64,000 nt of DNA from Loxodes magnus. Its lineage: Eukaryota > Ciliophora > Karyorelictea > Loxodida > Loxodidae. Position numbers and translations under genes: made by a program. The stretch is from assembly GCA_946699065.1 (NCBI GenBank), contig CAMPDV010001191.1, positions 60,456 to 124,455 on the forward strand. Reading direction: 5' to 3'. The notes below the pieces were generated by a model. That model was given only the letters and a program-made list of their open reading frames with translations, was not told the DNA's origin and ran no database searches. Positions within the stretch are counted from its first letter, which is position 1. Each line of letters starts with the position of its first letter. This document shows, in pieces, positions 22,903 through 36,586 of this stretch.

Positions 22903-25900
22903 AACTTTCCTAATTATTTAAAGAGATTCTAATAATTCTCACAATGATAAGCTTTTAATAAAATCATATTACAAGAGTTTAAAAGAAATATTTAATCAAA
23001 TAAATCAAGAAAGTTGTATTTTAATTGAAGGAATTGGAAAACAAATTTTAGCGAAATGAAAACTAAGTTATTTGCTCATAGTATAGTTTATTCATATCTT
23101 ACTTCAAACTTAAAATTCTTATTCTTACCAGTAGTAGGTGCAAATTTTAACTCCAAAAAGAATTTAAATTCTTTGATGATTAATTAATCAGAAATTTTTA
23201 CTTTTTTCCTCACAAATCTATTTAGTTATAAAAATTTGCATTAAGAGTTTAAAAACCACAGGTTTTTACTTATACCTTTATAAATTTAAGTACAAATAAT
23301 TAAGTTAAAAATAAATAAACTTTTAATATAAAAATTAAATTTGCATTTACTGCTTAACTGCTAGATAGTTAGATATTTTCCAATTTTACCGTTTATTTTA
23401 AAATATTGTTTACGTTATTTTCCATAAAATATATAATATAAAGAATATTTTCAGTTAATATAAAAAGTTTCAATAGCTAAATTTAAAAAACTAATATTAT
23501 ATAATCAAAATATTACCTGATAAAATTACATTCTAAGACATTTATACAAAATTATGAATGAGAAAATTAAAAATTAGAAAGTAAATAATCTTATGCTATT
23601 TATAGTATAATAATTCACATTTACTAATAAGAATTATTTTTTAATTTTTAAGAAACTATTTAAGCAAATTATTCTAAATTAGTTTCAAGTTTATAGTTAT
23701 AAAAATTTTCATTGAAGCTTTAAATTATAAAATTTTTGAAGATAACTGATTAAATATAAGCATAAATGAAAAGATTATTTTTCTATAAAATATTAATAAT
23801 TCTCCTACTTTATCTTTTCAAATGTCTATTTATTAAAAAAAATTTGAAATGTTACTAAAATAAAAAAATCTATAAATTTGATGTAAATTTTCTAATTAGC
23901 AATATTTCTCATAGTTAAGAATTTTTATTATCTATTTTAATTTTCCTCATTATTAAGTAAAAATGCAAATCTTAGTTTTTTAGTCCAAATATTGAATAGT
24001 TACTATAATTAAAATTATTTAAATTTAAAATTAAAATTTATTTCTAATTAGTAATGTAAAATGTTATTTTTTTAAAAGAAGAAAAGTAATAGTTATAGAA
24101 AATAAAAGCTTTTAACTGATAAAATAAAAAATAAATGTAACTATTTCATTAAGAAAATGGAAGAATTTAGAAAATAATAAAAAACTTGAAACTGAGTTAA
24201 ATCTTTATTTAATAAGATCAAAAAGTATATTATCTTCAAATGAAATCTCTATTAATATCATAAAAACGTAAGAGAGAATTGAATGGCTGATGTTTAGGAC
24301 TATAAAATTTAATAAATTTGCTAGTAATTAAAAAGAAGAATTTACTAAACCTCATTTTCCCAAAAATATTCCGCATTTTCTAGTAAATTAAAGAGAGATT
24401 AAACTAATCAAAATTTTCTTTCATAATTATCCATTTAATTAGACCTAAATGATATTAAATAATATAAAATACATAATAAAATGTAAGTTAAAATATTAAT
24501 TTAAAAATAAATAAGTTTCTTATTTTAAATTTTATTTGATTAAAGAATATCATTTAAGAATTATTAGTTTTAAGATTATGTAATCAATTAGAATTTTGAT
24601 ATGAAGTAACAATTTAAGAAATAAGGTACAAAATTAACATAAGATAAAAAATTAAGAATTAAGAAACTTTTTTATTAAAGCATTTTTGCTTTTAAGACTA
24701 GCAATGATTAAACAACTTTAGATATTAAAAGAATAAATTATAGTAAAACTAGAATAAACAAATTTAATAAAATTCATTTAAGATTACAATTTTTTAAATA
24801 TTTAAAGTTTAAAGTAAAAAGATATATACATAAAAATAATTATCTCATGTCTTTTGATAAATTTTTATGGATTTGCAATTAATATATAATTTAAATTCTC
24901 TTTAAAGATAGTCAAGCATATTGTATTTTTTCAAAAATAAATAAAGACAAATAAAAAATAAAAAATGTCAGAATATTATAAAATTGAAGCTATTTTTCTG
25001 TAACTTAATTAATTAGAAACAATAAAATTATCTGACCATCTAAAGAAGATTAATCTGATAAAATATTTTTATAAAATAAACTTATATTTAAACTAAAATT
25101 TTTGCAAAAATTTGCTTAATATTTAAAGTTTAATAGATATTCTTAATGTAATAAATATAAAATAGCTTACTAAAGAAAAATTAAATAATTATAATTTAAG
25201 TAAGTTAATTCTTTCTATGATTTATCATTCTAATTCATAACCTACTAAGCATACTATTAAAAAATATTTAATTAGCATACTAAAATTAAATGATATTAAT
25301 TAATATCTAGTGGTGCTATTTAAATTTTAAATTTAAATAAATTTTGTTTGATATTAAAATTATAAAGTTAAATTTACAAAATGTATAGATTTAATCTTGA
25401 AGAAATTTAAATACTGAATATTAAATATTATAAACAAAAATTAAAATTAGCTCATATTATATTAATTTTTAGATTAAAATCAATTAAGTTAACTCTAATT
25501 TTAGATAATTACTTACTTTATCTTTATTAAATCATTCATTTTTACAGTAGTCAAGCTAGTTTTGCATTTTTTAATGTATCATTTGTAAACTGAATGAAAA
25601 TTAATTTAGCTTTCAAAATATGTTTACTTTTTCTTTCTGTATATAAAATTAAAAAAAATAGAAATAAATTTTTAATTTGTATATAATTAGAATTATCTAG
25701 ATATCAATAAGGAATAAAATAATCATTTGAATTATTAATTAGTTATCGCTTAAATATAATTTAAAACTGCGTGTTTTATAAAAATAGAAATCTAACCTTA
25801 AGCAAATAGATTCAAGGTCACCTAAAATTAAAAATTTCAATAAATACTTTATTTCCAACGTTTAATTCAATATCACGTCAAACGAGACAGTACATTCTCC

Positions 25901-25920
25901 TGTTTAAATTTTAGAATTTT
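22903..25920. other. 3 kb of very AT-rich DNA
   Basis: Long A/T runs dominate and neither strand gives a stable protein-like frame. I see no RNA gene or tandem array. It may be intergenic or old, decayed sequence. Confidence 0.5.
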
Positions 25921-27375
25921 ATGGCTACTAAAATAATTGTGTAGCAGTTGATGCTAAAGAAATATGATAAAGATAAACTCTTAAAAAAATAGATATTTAA
26001 CAGTTGCAAGTAACGCAAATTATTCGGTAACAATGCCTTTTGTTAAGATATTTTATGGTTTATGCGGATGAAGCAGCCGTATTCTTTAATTATAATGATC
26101 TACAAGAATGATAAAATGAATAACAACAACGAATCTTAAATTTTATAAAATATAGGAAGGCTAAAATAGTTTATTACAATATAACTAAACCTAAAACTTT
26201 TAAATCAAAGGCAGAATAAATCAGGACATTAAAACTAAAGATTATGAATTCCTTTATTCTTTAAGCCACAATATTTATTACTGTAAACTGACGGTGATAA
26301 TGCACTTGCAAATTGCGAATTTCTTAGAAGCCCTGAACATAATAAATATAAATTTGTTCATTTCTGAAAAAATTCTTATGGAAGTTAATAATAATGAAAA
26401 TTTTATGATGAAAAAGTTAATTAACGTTTACTCTTTTATTCATTATCTTACAAGACTCAAGATTATGTTTGGCTTTTCTTTAATGAAAGAGATAAATTTA
26501 CATGAGATGCAAATAAAAAATTCAAATATATTTAGAAAAAAATGTAAAATATACATGCAGGACCGTCCTGAGAAGGATATGATGAACTTTATACGTTGAG
26601 TTTACTTGAAAAGTGAGAAAAATTTTAATTTAATAAACTTGACTAGATTAATTTTATAAATAAAATAACATTAATGAAACTGATTACTTACTATTCTATG
26701 GGTAAAAAAGAAGATATTTTTCTAGAAAACATTTATATATTTAAAATACTGGAAATTGATGTTTTTAATACCTATAAGTTAGGAATTGAAAAAGTATACA
26801 ACAATTTTTAGAATATTGTGATATTTTGCATTTTTAATTTAGAATTTACAATTAATTATAATGAATTTATACTATAAGACTTGGTTGCAATTTTAGAAGA
26901 GAATTACTTGATATTGCATAATTTGCAGCAAAAGATAGAGAAACTAAAAATAAAGATTGGGAGGATATCATAAAGTATTTGACTCAAACAAAGCATGATT
27001 AAAACAGCAGATAAAAATCTTATTTAAATTAAATATAAAATCTAAAAATCATAAAACTCTTCATTCAATTAGCATTAATAATTCATAGTCTTTTTCAAAA
27101 AAAGTTTGGATAAAATAAAAAATGTTAAAAAGCAGAACTAAATATAACTTAAATGAGTTTTTTACAAATTAAATTGAATAAAATAGACGTAAAGTAAAAA
27201 ATTGTAGCGAAATATTTTATAATGAATAAAATAAGAAATGGTCAATTAGGAAAAAGTGAATCAAATAAATTAAAAAACACTGAAGGTATCATTATTTTAT
27301 TTATAAATATAGCAAAGGATTTTATATTATCTTCTCTAAGCAAGCATATTATTTACATTTATTATACATTTTAAA
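25921..27375 (+). CDS. Hypothetical protein, about 350-480 aa
   Basis: ATG at 25921 opens MATKIIVQQLMLKKYDKDKL. The frame, with TGA as Trp, contains YKTQDYVWLFFNERDKFTWD, NIHAGPSWEGYDELYTLSLL and FNTYKLGIEKVYNNF. A TGA at 26980-26982 would end it at 353 aa. From about 26892 another frame is strongly coding (FAAKDRETKNKDWEDIIKYL, then FLQIKLNKIDVKQKIVAKYF) to about 27375, so an intron or a frame break near 26.9 kb is likely. A stop-free frame at 26294-26599 is taken as a shadow. The family is not recognised. Confidence 0.45.
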
Positions 27376-27539
27376 GCTTTTTAATTTTTAATTTATATAA
27401 AAGTAAATTAAAAAATTAATTTTTATCTTTAGTAAAATTCATAAAGTTTGAGAATATTTAGTTAATAGTAAAAAGTTGACCAATTAAAAAATCAAATCTA
27501 TCAAGTATTATTTTAATTAATTTAAATTTGAAAAATCTA

Positions 27540-27974
27540 ATGGAAAAATAGATTACCAAAGATTCAATAAAATGTAAAAATCATCTGAGAAAATTATTTG
27601 GAAGTAGTTTTAAAGGATAAATAATTGTGTCTATAATCATATTTAAAATGGAAATTCTATTTAAAATAGTTGAAATAAATATATTTAGAGTTTTTGGCGA
27701 ATATAATTAAAAACTAAAAAATAAAAAAAAGTTTTTGCTTATTTTAATAATTAAGAAGTTTGGAAAAATTAATAAAATAAAATAAAAAAGATTATCCGTT
27801 TCTTTAAATCTGAATATGCTCATATTTGGATATAATTGTAAAATTATATAAGACAAAAGAACAGATTAATGTTGAAAAAGTAGTCTTTTTTTTCAAATTT
27901 AAAGTGAAAATTTGCTAATTAAAAGAAAAGTAAGAAATTAATGAAAATTCGTTAAATACTTAAAGAAAAACTGA
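27540..27974 (+). CDS. Hypothetical basic protein, 144 aa
   Basis: ATG at 27540 to TGA at 27972-27974. It begins MEKQITKDSIKCKNHLRKLF. The middle is Ile/Lys/Phe-rich (KMEILFKIVEINIFRVFGEY), and TGA serves as Trp in DQCWKSSLFFQ. It lies in very AT-rich DNA, so part of the reading may be chance. No family is recognised. Confidence 0.33.
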
Positions 27975-30902
27975 TGAAATAGAGAAATATCTTAATTTAA
28001 AATGAATGACTAAAATATTTGATATTAAATTTTTACAAAATGAAAGATGCTTACATAAATAACTTTAAATTTTTAAATTTTTCTTTTAAATTTTTTTAAT
28101 ATGTACAATTATTAAACATTTTTCTTACTAATGAGTTCGCCGCGTAGAAAGTAAGGAACTGATTTTCTTGTAATTAATAATTAAAAAAATCTTTAAAGAT
28201 ATGCAAACATAATTTCTTTTATTTTAGAGCTTTTCTTTTTATCTTTATAGTAATTAATTTTAGTTTTTTAGAATTTGAAATATGAATTTGCACAATTTTT
28301 ATAAGCATATAAACTAATCTTAAAATTTTAATTAAAATACTTTTAAAAATTCATTAATTCATTTTAAAACTAACTTGGTTTTATTAATTTGTGATAAATT
28401 AATTTTTTTATTGAACATTACAACTTAAATAGACAAAAATTATCCTTAAAAAGGTAAGAATTTTATATGGAAAGAACCATAAATTTATAATTATATTAAT
28501 AATGTGTAAAAGATAATTGCTATGTTGATTAAATTAATATTTTTTAAGATAATGAATTTGTTTGTTCAAGTATTCAATTATTTTAATTATTTTAACCAAA
28601 TATTAAAAACGATATTTTAAAATTTTATAGAAGTAGTATAATCATCATTTTTGTGGAATGAAAATTTAAAAAAATGTAAAATTCTATTAAATAAATTAGG
28701 AAAAAAAGATAGAAAAAAAATAAAGACTTATCATATGTAAAATTTAGAGATAATTTTTATCATTAATTTTATTAAAAAATTTTAAAATTTAAAAGCGTAA
28801 ATAAAAAATGGTGACAATAATCTAAAAATATTTTATTGTTTAAAATTCAACATTAAAAAATTACAAAAAAGATAAAAGCTTAAAAAGAATAAATTTTCTA
28901 AACAAAATAAATAAATTTGATTTATTAATTATTTTAAATAAGGAGTTTATCATAAAGTAAATATCAAGTTCATAATATTAAAATTAAACATAAAATAACA
29001 AAGAAAACTAAAATAATAGATTTAAGAAAATAAGTTTAATAAAATAAAAAATTATTGAAATCAAATTGTTTTTTGTATTCAAAAATTTATAAAATATAAG
29101 AAAATTTGTAATTTATAAGATTGCATAAAAGTAAATGTTTTTTTATTTAAAAAATTATATAAACATATAGTAAAGATAATAAAATTTATGCTTCCAAAAG
29201 AAAAAAAATTAGATTGTGTCAAAAAAAATAAGATTAAAAATTGTGTAAAATAAATTAATTTTAAATATAGGTATAAATTTTAAATTTTTTAGGAAACAAA
29301 TTAAAAATTAAAAATTCAATAAGAATATTTATTTTGAAAATTGTAAATTAATTGTTTGAAAAAATAAAACAGAAGCAGATTCTAAGAACATAGAAAAATA
29401 TGGAAAATCAAAATTATAAAATTATCTTTTTAAATATTATATAAAGCTTCAATTCTTAAGATTAAAATATACAAGATAAACTAATACAGAAATTTAATCA
29501 TTTTATAAATTTAAAAAAGAAATGTTATATTTAATAATTAAATAAAGCAAAGAATATCTGAAATAAAAGATTGATAGTTAAATAATTGATAAGGTATTTA
29601 AATATTCTTAAAGTATGCTGCTATAATTTAACATGATATAGTTTTTAAATTATTAATTTAATTTAAATTAAGATATAGATTTGATAAAAAGATTAAACAC
29701 AGTTTAATATCTTCTCTCAATTTCTTATTTTTGTCTGATTTTATTCAAGTTATATTTCTATCTTTTGTTACTTTTGCTTATTTTTTTAATTAATTTTACC
29801 TTTTTATTGATATATTTTACATTTTAAAGGAAAGTTATCTTCTTTTATAAAATTACAGCTTTTAAATACTTACTTTAATTTATTTTTTTACTGTAATTTT
29901 ATGATAAGATGATGATATAAAGTTTAAATATTTTTTAAATGCTTAATAAGATTTTTAATGTATTATATTTAGAAATACATTTAAAATTAAAAAAGTAAAA
30001 ATACACTAATTTTAGCATTTTTATTTGAAATTAAAGAAAAATTAAATATTTTTTAAATAATATTAAAATTACAAAAAGACATTCAAGCGTATATTATTTA
30101 CGTCATTGTGATTGACCGATTGATGCTATGAAAATTATTATTAATCTCTTTCAATTCTCTTAGTAAATAAAATTATAAAACTATAGAAAAATAAGGAAAA
30201 ATCTATTAAATTTTTTATTAATTATTTTATAAGAAATAAAAGAAAATTTATGATTACGTTAAATATCTAAAATTCAACAATTTCTTTAGATAAAAATTGA
30301 CTTGCTAACCTCTTAATCAAAATTATATTATTTTTTAATTTTTTAATAATAAACATTTTTAATTAAAAATAAAGTTTAATTTTAAATTATAAAAATGAAA
30401 ACATGAAAATAAAATATTACAAATTTACAAATTAGCAAGCTTTATAAAATAAATTTACAGAATTTAAAAATATGTTTTGAATGATATAAATTAAAGAAAA
30501 ATCGCAATAAACATATACTATAGTTTCAAAATATGAATAAATTATAAAAATAAATAATAAATAATATAATAGAAAGAAATTAGTTTAATATATAAAATGA
30601 TTCATATTTATTAGCAAATAAAATTAATACTTTTATCTATTAAGTAAATTTTTATGATAGAGGAATTAAAAAATTAAAAATTAAATAAATGAAGTTAATA
30701 TTCAAGATATTCTTTATCTAATTAGAAAAATTAAATTTTTTTTTAAAAAACTTGTATTGAAAATCTAATGAAATATATAAATTGTGAAATCGATAATTTT
30801 CGTTAAATCATCATCCAAGTATTTAAAAATTAATAACTTTTTATTAAGACTAAAAAATTTAGAGGGATTAATAAGCAAATAGCAAATAAATAAATTTAAT
30901 TA
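27975..30902. other. 3 kb of very AT-rich DNA
   Basis: Extremely AT-rich. Only tiny GC-richer islands occur (for example near 28140 and 30095). No gene, RNA or repeat array could be supported. Confidence 0.5.
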
Positions 30903-31200
30903 AAGAACACGTAGCCCTCTTGATGGTACGCAACTCTTTAAATTAATTTTATTTATTGTTAATAATAATTTCTAATTGGAAATTTCCTCTAGTAATTCAC
31001 TCCCTTGGAAATTCTGTCTTACAATAGAGCATGGTCTTATTGATGCCTGAAGAGACTTTATCGTCTGGCATCTTTCATCAACCATTACTCAATGCCTCCA
31101 GTTCTTTCATATTTGGTTCCTGCCAATATTCTTGCTCAGTTTATCACTCTTGAAGTGCTTTTTGGTATTTGAATTTAAGTTAATCTCAGTTGGAGGATTA
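30903..31200 (-). mobile_element. Element 3' end with terminal hairpin (copy C)
   Basis: On the minus strand a GC-richer block (31200 to about 30960) leads into a hairpin at 30939-30903 related to those at 11.38 and 31.37 kb, then an AT-rich tail. The block reads as protein-like text (TKKHFKSDKLSKNIGRNQ) and contains an internal stem GATGCC/GGCATC. Only the 3' end of the element is left. Confidence 0.45.
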
Positions 31201-31357
31201 CCCTAAATTTAAAATATATTTATATAATAAAATTTAGCTAATTGCTAGGTAATTTATTACAGATTTAGTAAAAAATAAGAAAATAATAAATTTAAAATAT
31301 TTAAAATTATGGAATCTAAGAAAATGTTTATAATAATAATAAATCAATAAATTTTAT
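31201..31357. other. AT-rich spacer with an (ATA)n-like tail
   Basis: It carries TAATAATAATAAAT at 31331-31344, just beyond the hairpin of copy B, consistent with the simple-repeat tail of that minus-strand element end. Confidence 0.4.
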
Positions 31358-31590
31358 TATAGAGCGCGTAGCACTCTCGTTGGTGCGCAGCTCTTTAAAA
31401 AAATGTTTCATACTGACAAGAATGCTTGTTACTGATAAAATTATCAGATACTGATAAACCTTGTTCAATACTGGTATAATTATTCAGTACTGATAAAAAT
31501 GTTCAATACTGATATAATTTTAGAATACTCGTAATCTTTAATACTTGCTGGAGGTCCAAGGACATGACAGGAATGTGTCTCATTGCATCA

Positions 31591-31650
31591 CCAAAGCAGA
31601 GGACGACATGTGTCAGTTATGGGTACTTAAATTCCCCACCTCTGATGAAG
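31591..31650. repeat. Structured unit 1 of a tandem pair
   Basis: The plus strand starts CCAAAGCAGAGG and ends CCTCTGATGAAG, so CAGAGG and CCTCTG can form an outer stem. Inside are GACA/TGTC and a hairpin with GGGTACTT as one arm and CCCC as the other. A related unit lies 158 bp downstream. Confidence 0.55.
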
Positions 31651-31748
31651 CTCGCAATATTATTTCTTTTTAGTTCCAGAATTAAAAATAAACGAAGCCA
31701 AGCCAAGCCAGTGACGAAGGTCTAAGAATCTTATGTCTCGAGGTCAAA

Positions 31749-31810
31749 CCAAAGCAGAGAAAGACATAAAGTCGATTATGGGTACTTAACTTCCCCAACC
31801 TCTGATGAAG
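31749..31810. repeat. Structured unit 2 of a tandem pair
   Basis: It has the same layout as unit 1 with CAGAG/CTCTG outside, GAC/GTC inside and the shared core ATGGGTACTTAA-TTCCCC. The paired arms are kept while bases between them differ, which suggests a conserved fold. Confidence 0.55.
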
Positions 31811-31818
31811 ATGACCTT

Positions 31819-31838
31819 GTTGTTCACCTTCGAACAAC
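31819..31838. repeat. 7-bp perfect hairpin
   Basis: GTTGTTC and GAACAAC flank the six-base loop ACCTTC, directly after the second structured unit. Confidence 0.5.
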
Positions 31839-31860
31839 TATGGCGGTTTTAAAGTAAATA

Positions 31861-32140
31861 TAATATCTTAGAAATAAAGAAATAATCTAATATAAAATTT
31901 AAGATGAAAATATAAGATTATATTATTAGAAGAAAATAAGCATCAAATATTAACAATAGATCAAGACCAAATAAAATTAGAACAAATTTATCAAATGTAA
32001 AGAAACTTTAATTTACTATTATAAATAATATATTCAAAAAATTCTATATAAAAATTACATTTGACTGAAAATTAAAAAAAAATTTTAAAAAAATTTAAAA
32101 TAAATAAAAAAAAATAAATTTTAAAAACGTTATATTTCAA
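31861..32140. other. AT-rich spacer with a short coding-like patch
   Basis: On the plus strand about 31920-32070 reads HQILTIDQDQIKLEQIYQMQ, which is protein-like but has no start or stop that fits. Otherwise AT-rich sequence. Confidence 0.3.
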
Positions 32141-32626
32141 TCAAGTGAAAAATTAGCTTTGAATTATTATTTTCATATTAATCAAATTAAAATGTTTTTT
32201 AGGAAAATTAAATGTTTCTTTAAAATTATCCCTCTAAGTTGAGAGTAAGCATAATACTCCTTAGTTTAAAACTTGCTCACTTTCAGGATTTCTCTACTTC
32301 TTAGTTAGAGCTTAGTCCTTCATAATTTTCAATCATATGTTATTCCAAAGGTAGTAAAACCTTTAATTTTTTTGCAGATTTTCTTAATTAGTCTGTCTTT
32401 TTTCCAGAAATGCTAATTGTTACTAAAAATGTAGCATTTCTTCTTTAAATTTTTATCTAGTATGAAGTTTCCTTTTTCCATTTTTGCCTCTTAATTTAAC
32501 AATTAGATTTGTTTACTATATTGTTTATTGTAAATTTGTCTTTTTTATGCCAATATTCACAATTTTGCCTATTTCTTTCATCTTAGTTTCAAAAATCTCC
32601 TTAGAATGAAAGTATGATGTATGCAT
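32141..32626 (-). CDS. Lys/Gln-rich coiled-coil protein, 161 aa
   Basis: ATG at 32626 to TGA at 32141-32143 in one frame. It begins MHTSYFHSKEIFETKMKEIG. It continues with a basic region (LIVKLRGKNGKRKLHTRQK), a helix (FKEEMLHFQQQLAFLEKRQT) and the tail KKQRNPESEQVLNQGV. The start could lie upstream at 32722, but that would overlap the divergent plus-strand gene, so the inner ATG is preferred. The family is not recognised. Confidence 0.55.
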
Positions 32627-32714
32627 TTACGTCTTTAAAATAAATTTGTTGCTATATCATAGTTATTTCAAACTTTTCCAGTAAAAATAAAAAATTTGGA
32701 TAAAGGCATCCGCA
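32627..32714. promoter_or_regulatory. Shared divergent upstream region
   Basis: An 88-nt gap between two divergent starts (32626 minus, 32715 plus) must hold the upstream signals for both. No motif is recognised. Confidence 0.35.
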
Positions 32715-33050
32715 ATGGACATTTCGCAGCTCCAAAGAAACAGGATTTAGCAACATCCTAGGGAATCTAGATTTAGGTAAAGGGAACTATAAAGACTACT
32801 CACTAATTAGAAATTTGCTTCTTACGAAAAATATAGAAAATAAACCAAGAACATTATTCACTCGAAAGTCTCTGATTTCCCTACAGAAGATTAGTTAAGT
32901 TATTATATCTTATTAAAGTAGTACTATATCTCCAGGAAGAGACTAAAGTTCTAAAAAAAGATAATAAAAAGACTAATGTATAATATAGAAATAACAGAAA
33001 AATTAGAATTGAGATTAGTATCCTAAGAAAGAGGCATAAATGGCTTCTGA
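32715..33050 (+). CDS. Basic hypothetical protein, 111 aa
   Basis: ATG at 32715 to TGA at 33048-33050. It begins MDISQLQRNRIQQHPRESRF, has a Tyr-rich middle (HSKVSDFPTEDQLSYYILLK) and a basic helical C-terminus (ITEKLELRLVSQERGINGF). Arg and Gln are frequent and most Gln codons are TAA/TAG. The gene converges on the next gene with a 6-nt gap. The family is not recognised. Confidence 0.5.
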
Positions 33051-33056
33051 AAACTA

Positions 33057-33416
33057 TCAATGACTAGAAAATTGTCTCAAAAATATTAATCTTAAAAATA
33101 AATAGCTAAATATTTAAAATAAAATAAAATAACTTATTTTCTCTAATATTACTAATTATATAATTTTTTTAGCAACTAAGATTCTACTATATTTTTTTAT
33201 AAATCGGTATGCAATAAAAAATTATTAATTTTAAATATTTAAGTTTTTCTTAAGACTATGAGGACTTGTTGATTCAATTAAATTTAATTTGTATCTATTC
33301 AAATAATTTTTATGTAAGCTTAATCTTTTAATTTTTAAAGGAAAAATACTCCTATATTTTTTTAATATATTTTGCTGTTTATATTTTTTAGATGTGCTTC
33401 TTACATTAAATATCAT
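33057..33416 (-). CDS. Hypothetical protein, 119 aa
   Basis: ATG at 33416 to TGA at 33057-33059. The first half is basic and protein-like (STSKKYKQQNILKKYRSIF, then YKLNLIESTSPHSLKKNLN). The second half is hydrophobic and AT-driven. It ends 6 nt from the convergent plus-strand stop. The coding case rests mainly on the N-terminal half. Confidence 0.38.
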
Positions 33417-33439
33417 TTCCTAATTTAGAAAATAAATTA

Positions 33440-33798
33440 TCATGTTTCCTTTTCCTTATCTACCAATATGATGTATGCTCTCTTTATTGTTTTATCTTGT
33501 TTAACAGCTTGAATATGAAAGAAAGCAGAATTGAAAGAAAAATTTTGATCTAAATATCCAAATATTTTGCATAATTCTAGAAAAGTTATGAAAGTTTCAA
33601 AACTGAAAAAATTTAAGATTTGAGTCTTGCGAAATGGAGGAAAAAGTTAATGATTCAATCTATTAATCTCGATCTATCGAAAGTCTATGTAAACTGAATT
33701 TTATATGTAAGTAAATTTATAATATCGCCTGTCTAAAGCTATATAAAAAGCAAAATATCTAAGTCTTTGCAGAAATTAAAGGAAACTATTAAATGCAT
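33440..33798 (-). CDS. Hypothetical protein, start and intron uncertain
   Basis: The minus strand ends at TGA 33440-33442 through AVKQDKTIKRAYIILVDKEK. Upstream in the same frame are LCKIFGYLDQNFSFN and NHQLFPPFRKTQILNFFSF. A good ATG at 33798 (MHLIVSFNFCKDLDILLFIQ) is in another frame, which would need a short intron of 3n+2 length. It lies 24 nt upstream of the next gene on the same strand and just downstream of the kinase gene. Confidence 0.38.
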
Positions 33799-33975
33799 TT
33801 TTTTATAATAATCTGAAGAATTGGGATAATTTAAAAAGAAAAATAAAGATTGATATTAATTATTTAAAATTACCTCTTAACTTTGAGCATAAGCCAAAAA
33901 GTTTTATTATACTTAATCATTTTTTATTTTAAATTCATATTGCAAAGAATTTATCCTCGATTAAAAGTCTATATT

Positions 33976-36208
<2,233 letters not shown>

Positions 36209-36586
36209 TTTAAGCTTTAAGAACTGAGAACATATATTAAAACACTTAAACAATCAGTCTTAGCTAAAACAAATCGATAAGAGAATTTTAAAATATATAA
36301 AGATTCTTGGATATTGATAAATTTCAAGTTTAGTGCAATACTTATTTAAACGCAACTAGATATGAAAGCTTGTTTTGGGTATTAATAATCTATATTGATA
36401 GAGTTAATGAAATAACCATCAAAATAAAAATTATGATAAGAGCTTATTAAAGAAGATATTGATTTTACCTTTTATTTTTGTTATGTATTACTGTATTTAT
36501 TTCGACCTTAAGATTATTAAAAAATAAAAAGAGAGGTTTTATAAAAAAGTGAAGTATGCTTATTGCTGTAACATTGGTTCTATTTG
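36209..36586. promoter_or_regulatory. Divergent upstream region of the kinase and membrane-protein genes
   Basis: About 380 nt of AT-rich DNA between the kinase start (minus) and the next start (plus). It should hold both upstream regions, but no known motif stands out. Confidence 0.35.

Larger units (their letters stand above)
31358..31860 (-). mobile_element. Element 3' end with terminal hairpin (copy B)
   Basis: Minus-strand order is a GC-rich block (31860-31400) with two related units, a stretch rich in repeated TTATCAGTA steps, the hairpin at 31396-31358 and an ATA-type tail. One frame contains VLGPPASIKD, comparable to LVGTPASSKI near the C-terminus of element copy 1, which ties this 3' end to the zinc-knuckle family. 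No longer coding part remains. Confidence 0.48.

Noticed and set aside
26294-26599. Plus-strand open frame of 101 codons without TAA, TAG or TGA
   Set aside because: Real genes here use many TAA/TAG Gln codons. The overlapping frame from 25921 carries better protein text over the same bases, so this is probably a shadow.
31591-31838. Hammerhead ribozyme
   Set aside because: CTGATGA is present, but I could not place the matching GAAA strand and three stems in the right order.
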